Source of the DNA: Thermoplasmata archaeon
GTDB lineage: Archaea > Thermoplasmatota > E2 > DHVEG-1
Assembly (NCBI GenBank): GCA_030637965.1
Contig: DAOWFO010000024.1
Coordinates: 1 to 7,388 of the forward strand
Length of the DNA: 7,388 bases
Direction of reading: 5' to 3'
In this document: one piece after another, positions 1-5,604 of the stretch
Position numbering within the stretch: the first letter of the stretch is position 1
How the letters are laid out: each line of letters starts with the position of its first letter
Notes under the pieces: model-generated
What the model was told of the DNA's origin: nothing
Seen by the model: the letters and a program-made list of their open reading frames with translations, nothing else
Databases searched by the model: none
Made by a program: the position numbers and the translations under genes

Positions 1-382
1 GATTATTTCTATCACTAATTGTAAAATTAATAATTTCTGCATGATCAGCAGTTATCACAATAGTGTATCTCAAATCTGATCTAATATCAATAACAGTCTC
101 TCCCTCAATACCACCCCAAATTGTAATATTCTTATTTATTACAAGATTTTCATCATAGATACCATTAAAAACATAAATTGTATCTCCTTCATCTGCAACC
201 TCTATTGCATATTTTATACTCTCGTAAGGATTCTCTGCAGAACCATCTCTATAAACATGGAAGGAATTATCTACATAAATCTCATTACCAGTAGCTTTGC
301 AACTCTCAATAGAAAATATTGTCACAAAACATCCTGTAATAATCAAACATATTATTAATATCGATATAGCATTCAACTTCAT
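1..382 (-). CDS. Secreted right-handed parallel beta-helix protein, N-terminal 127 residues (partial)
   Basis: The gene starts at the ATG whose first base is 382 on the minus strand and runs off the left edge without a stop; 127 codons are visible. Residues about 4-25 are strongly hydrophobic after a Lys and form a Sec-type signal peptide. Two processing sites are possible: I15-T16-G17-C18 resembles a lipobox, and cleavage after S27-C28-K29-A30 is also plausible. The mature start contains YVDNSF, DGSAENPYESIKYAIEVA, GDTIYVFNGIYDENL and NITIWGG. This order is typical of NosD/pectate-lyase-like beta-helix proteins, in which a 'YVDD..GSxxxPYxTIQxAIdxAxxGDTIyV..GtY.En..I.K.itL.G' leader precedes the helical repeats. 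They are usually cell-surface proteins, and their ligand cannot be told from this fragment. GAGAGG about 8 bases upstream (391-396) serves as ribosome binding site; an ATG at 390 meets a stop at its third codon. Family call fairly sure; function unknown. Confidence 0.85.
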   Translation of the reverse strand, partial: MKLNAISILIICLIITGCFVTIFSIESCKATGNEIYVDNSFHVYRDGSAENPYESIKYAIEVADEGDTIYVFNGIYDENLVINKNITIWGGIEGETVIDIRSDLRYTIVITADHAEIINFTISDRNN

Positions 383-419
383 TTTCCCATCCTCTCAAAC
401 AAAATTAAATACAATTTTA

Positions 420-430
420 GAATTTATAGT
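420..430 (-). promoter_or_regulatory. TATA-like box for the beta-helix gene
   Basis: Read on the minus strand this is ACTATAAATTC, close to the archaeal box A consensus. It lies about 44 bases from the ATG at 382. With transcription starting about 25 bases after the box centre, the leader would be about 18 nt and would just include the GAGAGG ribosome binding site. Position and sequence only; no mapped start. Confidence 0.45.
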
Positions 431-463
431 TTTCTAATAAAAAATGCAAAAGAGACAACACAT

Positions 464-475
464 AATTTTTTAAAA
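464..475 (+). promoter_or_regulatory. TATA-like box for coaD, suggesting a leaderless transcript
   Basis: AATTTTTTAAAA is centred about 27 bases before the coaD ATG, so transcription would start at or within a base or two of the start codon. No GGAGG- or GGTGA-like site lies between 476 and 496, which agrees with a leaderless mRNA, a common arrangement in several archaeal groups. Confidence 0.45.
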
Positions 476-496
476 TCTATTTCATACACAATAATA

Positions 497-958
497 ATGA
501 AAGTCTGCATAGGAGGTACATTTAATCAATTGCATAAGGGACACAAACTACTAATTGACAAAGCAATTAAAACAGCAGGTAAAAAGGGATATCTTTTCAT
601 TGGGATTACTGAAGGAGAGATTACCTTTACAAAAAAAAATGTTAAACCTTTTGAAGAAAGAAAAAAAGCTATTAAGAAATATATTGAAGAAAAAAAGACA
701 ATACCTGAAATAGATATAAAACCTTTAGTTGATAAATATGGCCCATCTATTAATGAGGATTTTAATGCTATTGTCGCATCACCAGAGACAAGAATAACAG
801 CGGAGGAAATTAATATAAAACGTAAAAAAATTGGGAAAAAACTATTAGAAATTGTACAAATCCCTTTTGTATTGGCTGATGATGGTAAACCTATAAGCTC
901 ATCAAGAATTGAAGAAAAGGAAATTAATAAAAATGGAAAGATTTTGAAGATAGATTAA
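497..958 (+). CDS. coaD: Phosphopantetheine adenylyltransferase, archaeal type
   Basis: This cytoplasmic enzyme transfers AMP from ATP to 4'-phosphopantetheine, giving dephospho-CoA and pyrophosphate, the penultimate step of coenzyme A synthesis. The 153-residue protein is one nucleotidyltransferase Rossmann domain, the usual length for the archaeal family. Visible motifs are GGTFNQLHKGH at residues 6-16 (the T/HxGH nucleotide-binding signature, H13 and H16), the YGPSINEDFNAIVASPET stretch around 81-98, which is characteristic of the archaeal/eukaryotic branch, and ISSSRI at 133-138, the counterpart of the ISSTxI loop that contacts ATP phosphates. The C-terminal tail is lysine rich. No ribosome binding site precedes the ATG, and a TATA-like box at -27 suggests a leaderless transcript. 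The following gene lies 46 bases downstream on the same strand and has its own TATA-like box and strong ribosome binding site, so cotranscription is possible but not required. Family assignment is secure. Confidence 0.94.
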   Translation: MKVCIGGTFNQLHKGHKLLIDKAIKTAGKKGYLFIGITEGEITFTKKNVKPFEERKKAIKKYIEEKKTIPEIDIKPLVDKYGPSINEDFNAIVASPETRITAEEINIKRKKIGKKLLEIVQIPFVLADDGKPISSSRIEEKEINKNGKILKID

Positions 959-959
959 T

Positions 960-970
960 TTTATATATGA
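960..970 (+). promoter_or_regulatory. TATA-like box before the small stalk-tailed gene
   Basis: TTTATATATGA begins two bases after the coaD stop. It would place a transcription start near 988-992, giving a leader of about 15 nt that holds the GGTGAT ribosome binding site. The predicted start falls inside the palindrome at 978-993. AT-rich intergenic DNA makes such boxes common, so this is moderate evidence. Confidence 0.4.
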
Positions 971-977
971 TATTTTA

Positions 978-993
978 TTACATCGCAATGTAA
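978..993. repeat. Perfect 6-bp inverted repeat upstream of a ribosome binding site
   Basis: TTACAT and ATGTAA flank the 4-base spacer CGCA. The right arm overlaps the first bases of the ribosome binding site of the gene at 1005. It could be an operator over the start of transcription or, if coaD transcripts read through, an RNA hairpin next to the ribosome binding site. Confidence 0.5.
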
Positions 994-999
994 GGTGAT
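992..999 (+). promoter_or_regulatory. Strong Shine-Dalgarno site that fixes a GTG start
   Basis: AAGGTGAT matches the expected complement of the archaeal 16S rRNA 3' end (GGAGGTGATC) over seven consecutive bases, AGGTGAT. It lies 5 bases before the GTG at 1005. No ATG in this frame lies between the site and the coding region, so the GTG is the best start. Confidence 0.75.
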
Positions 1000-1004
1000 T
1001 AAAA

Positions 1005-1304
1005 GTGACATATGTTATATTTGAAGTTAAAACCGAAGAAGTAAGTAAAATAAACCAGATGTTAAAAGATGATCTTGTAAGTAGACAGAGCATTCTTAAT
1101 CGAGATGCCAGTTCCCTTAATATAAAAAGAGATGTTTCCTATATCAAAATAGAAGGAAGTGAAGAGGGATTAAAAAAAGCCAAAGAAATTGCAAAGGAAT
1201 TTAAATTTAAAAAGCTTAATAATAAAGAATCGAAAGAGATAAACATAAAAATCAAAGAGCAGGAAGATTCAGCTGCTGATGGAATGGGAATGATTTTCGG
1301 TTAG
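1005..1304 (+). CDS. Small conserved-looking protein of unknown function with a ribosomal-stalk-like C-terminal tail
   Basis: I do not recognise a named family. The 99-residue protein has no signal peptide or membrane segment and should be cytoplasmic. Its pattern suggests a small alpha/beta domain: strand 2-9 (TYVIFEVK), helix 10-22, a segment 25-40 containing SRQSILNRDASSLNI, strand 44-51 (VSYIKIEG) and helix 52-66, followed by a lysine-rich linker to about 85. The last residues read EQEDSAADGMGMIFG. An acidic stretch ending in G-hydrophobic-G-x-hydrophobic-F-G is what the archaeal ribosomal stalk protein aP1/L12 carries (GLGxLFG type), where it recruits translational GTPases and ABCE1. A role near the ribosome is therefore a hypothesis only. 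The GTG start is chosen because an excellent ribosome binding site precedes it. The gene follows coaD on the same strand and ends 3 bases from the end of the convergent deacetylase gene. Confidence 0.8.
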   Translation: MTYVIFEVKTEEVSKINQMLKDDLVSRQSILNRDASSLNIKRDVSYIKIEGSEEGLKKAKEIAKEFKFKKLNNKESKEINIKIKEQEDSAADGMGMIFG

Positions 1305-1307
1305 AAA

Positions 1308-2315
1308 TTACATTTTCCAATAACACTCCATTTCATTTTTAATTTTTTCTATAACTGATTCTACCTTTACAATCTCTTTCACAGGGTCATCAAATTTTAC
1401 TGGACTAGCTGTCATTTGACCAAGTTGAGATAGTAAACATTTTCCTATCCAATCAAGATTATACCCACCTTCTAAAGTACAGACTATTTTAGGTTGAATT
1501 TTTTGTAATCGAGCAATTATCTCCCCAAAGAAGTTAGCAGTGAGATTCAGTCCACCGAGTATGTCCAGATGATGAGAATCAAATCCAGATGAAACCAATA
1601 TAATATCTGGTTTAAACTGCTTCGCAATTGGGATAAAGATCTCATCTAATAGTTTTGTTACAGCATTGTTCCCATTACTATAGCCTAATGGAGCGTTTAC
1701 CGTATATCCTTTACCTATTCCAACACCAATTTCACTTATATTTCCCGTACCAGGATAATGCGGATATAAATGAAATGATTGATATAAAACATCTTTTCTA
1801 TCGTAAAATATATCTTGTGTTCCATTTCCATGATGAACATCTAGATCAAAAATTAACACTCGTTTTCCTTGTTTTGAAATTTCATTTGCTGATATTGCCC
1901 CATTATTGAAAAGACAAAAACCCATTGACCTATTTTTTGTTGCGTGATGTCCAGGGGGTCTTACCAAACCAAATCCATTATCTGCCTTTCCTTTTAGCAC
2001 ATTTTTAGTAAGTTTAACTACACCTCCAGCAGCAAGTCTTGCAATTTCATAATCTGATTTACATACATATGTATCGGGATCCAGCCATGAACCCCCTATT
2101 GAACTTATATCCTTTATTCTCTGAATCATCTCATATGAATGAACGTCATTTAGCATCTCCTCAATTAAAATTTCAGGTTCAACAAATTCAAGTTTATCAT
2201 AAAAAGGCGATTTTTTTATCTCGTTCATCATTACTAGGAGTCTTTGCGCATTTTCTGGATGAGTGGCATTGTCGTGCTTTAAAAAATCACTTGAATATAC
2301 AATATGAGTTGTCAT
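1308..2315 (-). CDS. Zinc-dependent histone deacetylase-family enzyme (class II-like)
   Basis: This is a cytoplasmic amidohydrolase of the HDAC/AcuC/acetylpolyamine amidohydrolase superfamily, which removes acetyl groups from lysine side chains or polyamines. Counting from the ATG at 2315 (335 residues), RPPGHHAT gives the active-site pair H123-H124. FDLDVHHGNGTQ supplies the zinc ligands D157 or D159 and H161 (by family pattern DxDxH), SSGFDSHH supplies ligand D246, and EGGYN supplies Y285, the transition-state tyrosine. All catalytic residues are present, and the HHGNGTQ form is typical of class II-like members. Length is normal. A TTG at 2333 would add six residues, but the ATG is preferred: the family commonly begins just before this IVYSSDFLKHD strand, and neither start has a clear ribosome binding site. 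Substrate cannot be fixed from sequence; chromatin proteins, metabolic enzymes and polyamines are all possible. It is divergent from polB and convergent with the small gene at 1005. Confidence 0.93.
   Translation of the reverse strand: MTTHIVYSSDFLKHDNATHPENAQRLLVMMNEIKKSPFYDKLEFVEPEILIEEMLNDVHSYEMIQRIKDISSIGGSWLDPDTYVCKSDYEIARLAAGGVVKLTKNVLKGKADNGFGLVRPPGHHATKNRSMGFCLFNNGAISANEISKQGKRVLIFDLDVHHGNGTQDIFYDRKDVLYQSFHLYPHYPGTGNISEIGVGIGKGYTVNAPLGYSNGNNAVTKLLDEIFIPIAKQFKPDIILVSSGFDSHHLDILGGLNLTANFFGEIIARLQKIQPKIVCTLEGGYNLDWIGKCLLSQLGQMTASPVKFDDPVKEIVKVESVIEKIKNEMECYWKM
1331..1350 (+). terminator. T-run terminator candidate for the coaD-side genes, inside the deacetylase 3' end
   Basis: Runs of five and six T (TTTCATTTTTAATTTTTTCT) begin 27 bases after the stop at 1304. 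Archaeal RNA polymerase stops at such runs without needing a hairpin. The element lies within the antisense strand of the deacetylase coding region, as the gene ends are only 3 bases apart. Confidence 0.4.
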
Positions 2316-2345
2316 AACAAACCAAGAAAACAAAATACAACAATC

Positions 2346-2355
2346 AAATATAAGA
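2346..2355 (-). promoter_or_regulatory. TATA-like box for the deacetylase gene
   Basis: On the minus strand this reads CTTATATTTG, about 36 bases before the ATG at 2315, predicting a leader of only about 10 nt. That fits the absence of a ribosome binding site. The sequence is nearly as good a TATA element on the plus strand (AAATATAAG), so it could also serve polB. Confidence 0.35.
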
Positions 2356-2366
2356 TTAATTCTAAT

Positions 2367-2375
2367 AATTTAAGT
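2367..2375 (+). promoter_or_regulatory. TATA-like box for polB
   Basis: AATTTAAGT is about 56 bases upstream of the polB ATG and would give a leader of about 30 nt containing the GAGTGAT ribosome binding site. The AAATATAAG element at 2346-2354 is an alternative, giving a leader of about 50 nt that includes the whole hairpin at 2381-2412. Confidence 0.35.
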
Positions 2376-2380
2376 ACAGA

Positions 2381-2412
2381 CAATACATTGAGGTATTCAT
2401 CCAATTGTATTG
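2381..2412. repeat. Inverted repeat / potential leader hairpin before polB
   Basis: CAATACATTG (2381-2390) pairs with CAATTGTATTG (2402-2412): seven continuous base pairs at the base, one bulged T at 2405, then three more pairs closing an 11-base loop (2391-2401). Its 3' end touches the polB ribosome binding site. Pairing was checked base by base; function is not known. Confidence 0.6.
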
Positions 2413-2418
2413 AGTGAT
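2412..2418 (+). promoter_or_regulatory. Ribosome binding site for polB
   Basis: GAGTGAT resembles GGTGAT, with one mismatch in the core, and lies 8 bases before the ATG at 2427. This favours that ATG over the in-frame ATG at 2436, three codons later. It directly abuts the 3' arm of the hairpin at 2381-2412. Confidence 0.5.
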
Positions 2419-2426
2419 AAATAGCA

Positions 2427-5294
2427 ATGAGTAAAATGTTACTTGGAATTTCACCTGAATTTCTTTATATACATAAAGAACAACCAAAACCCGTGTCTGA
2501 TTACCATAGACCATATTTTCTAGTTTTCTGTCCGAAAGAAAGAAACATATATTCTGCACGAAAGGAATTAATTAATAAATGGAAAAACAACACATTGGAA
2601 GGAAACACATTATCAAAAATAGAAAGGATAGGAGATATTGAAAATTATAGAAGCTTCTGGAATTACAATGAAACTAGGGAGGTTTTCAGAATATATACCA
2701 AACAATCATATCTTGTTCCTGAGGTCAGTGATTATCTGTTCTTCACCCAGGGTTTTTATACTGCCGAACATGACATCCCATATCATCAGAGGGCGCTTAT
2801 AGATTTGGCAGCAGAAGGAAAAACATGGCTTTTTGATACTAATGGTAAAAAAGAAAAACTAAAGATTTTAGTTTATGATATTGAAACTACTAAATACGAA
2901 CAAGATAGAAATAACATTCCAATAGATATTATAGGTTATACCGATTTTAATATAGTCTTTGAATCTAATAAAGACTTGGAAAGGGAAGAATTCAGTTTTG
3001 ATATCATTGATTGTCCTACTCATTCTGAAGATATTGAAGTTAAACAGCTTATTTCACGTAATATAGACGAGGAGATAGAAAATCTTTTCAAATATTGTAA
3101 ATTAGTCATAAGTTACGATATAATATCAGGACATAATATAGAAGGTTTTGATAATATACAGATATATAGCAGACTAAATTGGATTCTAAAAAACCAACAA
3201 TCACGTCTATCAAATGATGAAAGAAAAACTTTTCAGGATTTTGTTAAAATTTATTGTAGAACAGATAAATCATTCCATTTTGGAGTTGGATCAGAGGTTT
3301 TGAACTTTTATCCATGTAGTTTTGATACTTATCCTGCAACACGGAAATTTTATTCATTTTTGGATTCATATAGTCTAAAAGCAATAGCTCCTTTTCTTGG
3401 TGTAGGTATCAAGGATAGAATTATTCTCACACCCTCTCAAATTAAGATAGACACTAGAACTCTAAAATATAACAAGCAGGACATCATTGAACAAATGGGT
3501 TTAACTTTAAATCTTATTCAACAAGCCTTACCCCTTTCATTTACTACATGTATGCCTTTTAATACTTTGTTTTCTTCTGGTGCTGTTAGTATGTGGGACC
3601 ATATGGCATTAATAAGAGGGGCTGTACAAAAGAAAATCATGCCTCCTATTTGTAGGGCCGCATCAATTTCTCAAATCTTGTTAAGAGATTTCAAAAACTG
3701 TAAAACAAAAGATGAGATAGTTAGTAGGGGCAAAAAAACAAGAGAACATCTCTCCAAGGAGTTTGTCAGGGTTATAAAGTATGGAGAAGAAATGCCCGAA
3801 TGGATGAAGTATCCTTATGTCATTTACAATAAAGATGCGAAAGATATCGATGAAAGAATAAATTATCATATGCCTGGTGGTATGACGATAAAACCTGATA
3901 AAGATGCAAAATCTCATTTTATTCCATGGTGGTATGTAGTTGTAGCAGATGTTGGTGCTATGTATCCAACAATTCTAAAGGCAATGAATATTGGTGCAGA
4001 TACTGTACAACTATGTTCAAAATCAGAACCACCCGATGAACAAATATGGCTTAAAAAACTGCCTCAGGAATTTTTAAAAAGTGGTCACTGCAATTGGAGA
4101 GAAATAACCAAAGAGGATTCTTTTGCTGACAAAGGTTATAAATTAGATATTAAAATCGATGAAAAACCTGGAGTCATAAACTGCGCTATGACTGGTATAA
4201 TGAGCATGATAGCTAAGATTAAAAAAGAGCTGAAAGAAGTAGAAAAAATAGGAAATAAATCTGAGTTAAAAAGACTTAAAATGATTTATCAAAGTTTAAA
4301 AGGCGCTCGTAATGCAGGTACTCATGGGATTCTTTCGGCCCCTAATGTTTCTGGAAGACAATTCAATCTATGGGGTGCAGCAGCAATTACTACCAAGGGT
4401 CAGATTATTCTAGATGATACCCTAAGATACCTTGAAAAAAGAAATATTCGTGTTGTCTACGGAGATACCGATGGAATATATATTGGATGCTCTCGTTCAT
4501 CTTGGAATATTCCAAAATTTTCAAAAGCATTGGGAATCACCTTTAATAATTATAAGGAAGATTGGCTTACAAAACCAGAAGAGGCTGTTGCTGCTATTGA
4601 ACAATGTAATGCCAAATGGCAAAGCAAATTGAGTTATCCAGATTTTGAATTAGAACCAGAAATACATGATGCAATGATATTTATTAAACATAAAAATTAT
4701 CTTATTTTTGATGAGAAAGATGGTAAAATCGAAATGAATACAAAGGGAAATAATTTTAAAGGTTCTGATAAGGCGAATATTGCACGCAAAGTACTTAGAG
4801 ATATAATGATCGGTGTTCTCAAAGAAAAACCATATTGGAAGGATGAAAAAGAAGCAAGAGAGGATATAAGAAACATTATAAAAGGTAAAACAAAGAAAAT
4901 TCTATTAAATTTTGATTTATCAGATGTGGATATTGAGGATCTAATATTAATTCAATCTGTTAAGCCTGCAAAACAATATAAAAAAAATCAGGATGGATCA
5001 ATGTCAACTTTCGGAAAGCGTGCTGAAGCTTTAGAAAAACTTCTTGGTCGGCCGATAAAATCACGTATTAAGCAAAAATTTGTTGTAACGAAAAAACCGC
5101 TTCCAGGCATTATAAAACCATCAAAAAGCGGTGTAAAACCCATTGATTATATGTTTCCCATAGATCTTTTAAAGGATGTTAGAGAAATCGATCTAAAATG
5201 GTATAAAAAGATGATTGAAAACTACATCCAAGGTGCATTTGGTCTTTCAGATGTAGATGCAACAGAACAAAAAGGCCTCGATGCATGGATGTGA
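2427..5294 (+). CDS. polB: Family B DNA-directed DNA polymerase with proofreading exonuclease domain
   Basis: This is a template-dependent DNA polymerase with a 3'-5' exonuclease, acting in chromosome replication or repair. Exonuclease motifs are Exo I YDIETT (D151, E153), Exo II GHNIEGFD (N237, D242) and Exo III YNKQD (Y348, D352). Polymerase motifs are A, ADVGAMYPTIL (D508, Y513), B around LKGARNAGTHG (K625-G634), C, YGDTDG (D680, D682), and a KxY element HKNY (K756, Y758). All catalytic carboxylates of both domains are present, so the enzyme should be active. At 955 residues it is longer than the roughly 775 of Pyrococcus-type enzymes; the Exo III to motif A interval (156 residues) and the A to B interval (117) account for much of this. 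Motif B departs from KxxxNSxYG. No intein or frameshift is seen. The gene is divergent from the deacetylase and followed by a T-run terminator, so it is probably monocistronic. It could be the main PolB or a paralogue. Confidence 0.95.
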   Translation: MSKMLLGISPEFLYIHKEQPKPVSDYHRPYFLVFCPKERNIYSARKELINKWKNNTLEGNTLSKIERIGDIENYRSFWNYNETREVFRIYTKQSYLVPEVSDYLFFTQGFYTAEHDIPYHQRALIDLAAEGKTWLFDTNGKKEKLKILVYDIETTKYEQDRNNIPIDIIGYTDFNIVFESNKDLEREEFSFDIIDCPTHSEDIEVKQLISRNIDEEIENLFKYCKLVISYDIISGHNIEGFDNIQIYSRLNWILKNQQSRLSNDERKTFQDFVKIYCRTDKSFHFGVGSEVLNFYPCSFDTYPATRKFYSFLDSYSLKAIAPFLGVGIKDRIILTPSQIKIDTRTLKYNKQDIIEQMGLTLNLIQQALPLSFTTCMPFNTLFSSGAVSMWDHMALIRGAVQKKIMPPICRAASISQILLRDFKNCKTKDEIVSRGKKTREHLSKEFVRVIKYGEEMPEWMKYPYVIYNKDAKDIDERINYHMPGGMTIKPDKDAKSHFIPWWYVVVADVGAMYPTILKAMNIGADTVQLCSKSEPPDEQIWLKKLPQEFLKSGHCNWREITKEDSFADKGYKLDIKIDEKPGVINCAMTGIMSMIAKIKKELKEVEKIGNKSELKRLKMIYQSLKGARNAGTHGILSAPNVSGRQFNLWGAAAITTKGQIILDDTLRYLEKRNIRVVYGDTDGIYIGCSRSSWNIPKFSKALGITFNNYKEDWLTKPEEAVAAIEQCNAKWQSKLSYPDFELEPEIHDAMIFIKHKNYLIFDEKDGKIEMNTKGNNFKGSDKANIARKVLRDIMIGVLKEKPYWKDEKEAREDIRNIIKGKTKKILLNFDLSDVDIEDLILIQSVKPAKQYKKNQDGSMSTFGKRAEALEKLLGRPIKSRIKQKFVVTKKPLPGIIKPSKSGVKPIDYMFPIDLLKDVREIDLKWYKKMIENYIQGAFGLSDVDATEQKGLDAWM

Positions 5295-5365
5295 TTTTAT
5301 TTAAAATAAAAAAGAAAACTAGATAATATTTACCCAAACAATATTTATATCATCTGGCACTAAAT

Positions 5366-5384
5366 ATTTTTTATTCTTTTTTTT
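5366..5384 (+). terminator. T-run terminator after polB
   Basis: Two T runs, of six and eight residues (5367-5372 and 5377-5384), lie about 75 bases after the polB stop. Such pyrimidine-rich runs are the intrinsic termination signal of archaeal RNA polymerase. Confidence 0.6.
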
Positions 5385-5549
5385 CAATTATTCATCCCAT
5401 CCTAATATTATGCTACAGTGAATCACGATACCAACAACCACGAATATATTTTTCGTATATAAATATTTTGTATCATAACTAAAAATTAACAAAATTTTCA
5501 TTAAATTAAATTAAAACTATTATCATCAACATAAAATAAAATGGGAATG

Positions 5550-5561
5550 TTTAAATATAAA
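5550..5561 (+). promoter_or_regulatory. TATA-like box for the C25 protease gene
   Basis: TTTAAATATAAA, preceded by a purine-rich stretch that could act as a BRE, is centred about 50 bases upstream of the ATG at 5605. It predicts a start near 5580 and a leader of about 25 nt that includes the AAGGAGA ribosome binding site. Confidence 0.5.
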
Positions 5562-5593
5562 ATCATATGATTACTTACTTGGGCAACACAATC

Positions 5594-5600
5594 AAGGAGA
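5594..5600 (+). promoter_or_regulatory. Ribosome binding site fixing the C25 protease start
   Basis: AAGGAGA has its GGAG core 5 bases before the ATG at 5605 and is followed directly by a signal-peptide-like N-terminus, which supports this start. Confidence 0.7.
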
Positions 5601-5604
5601 ATAA

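Larger units (their letters stand above)
5295..5604. other. AT-rich intergenic region between polB and the C25 protease gene
   Basis: This 310-base gap holds no convincing gene on either strand. Its left part carries the polB terminator and its right end the promoter and ribosome binding site of the protease gene. In between are two small dyads, GTGAATCAC at 5418-5426 and ACGAA/TTCGT at 5440-5456 with a 7-base spacer, plus three tandem copies of TTAAA at 5501-5515. I see no tRNA, C/D-box or other RNA signature. Confidence 0.6.

Noticed and set aside
497..1304. coaD and the small gene as a functional CoA or deacetylation module with the neighbouring deacetylase
   Set aside because: The deacetylase is on the opposite strand and the small protein shows no CoA-related motif; adjacency alone does not support a shared pathway.
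1655..1909. 84-codon open frame on the plus strand inside the deacetylase gene
   Set aside because: Composition rich in His, Tyr and Leu is what the complement of this coding sequence produces; no start signals or domain.
2039..2317. 92-codon open frame on the plus strand across the 5' part of the deacetylase gene
   Set aside because: It is antisense to a gene with a full set of catalytic motifs, its translation has no recognisable domain, and no ribosome binding site precedes it.
2316..2333. N-terminal extension of the deacetylase from a TTG start at 2333
   Set aside because: TTG is a rare start, no ribosome binding site precedes it, the six added residues have no family counterpart, and an ATG at 2315 fits the usual family N-terminus.
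5418..5456. Two small dyads (GTGAATCAC and ACGAA/TTCGT) as a possible operator or RNA element
   Set aside because: Arms of only four and five bases in AT-rich DNA, more than 90 bases upstream of the next TATA box; too weak to list as a separate feature.
5501..5515. Three tandem TTAAA copies
   Set aside because: Short AT repeats are expected by chance in this composition; too small to call a repeat array.
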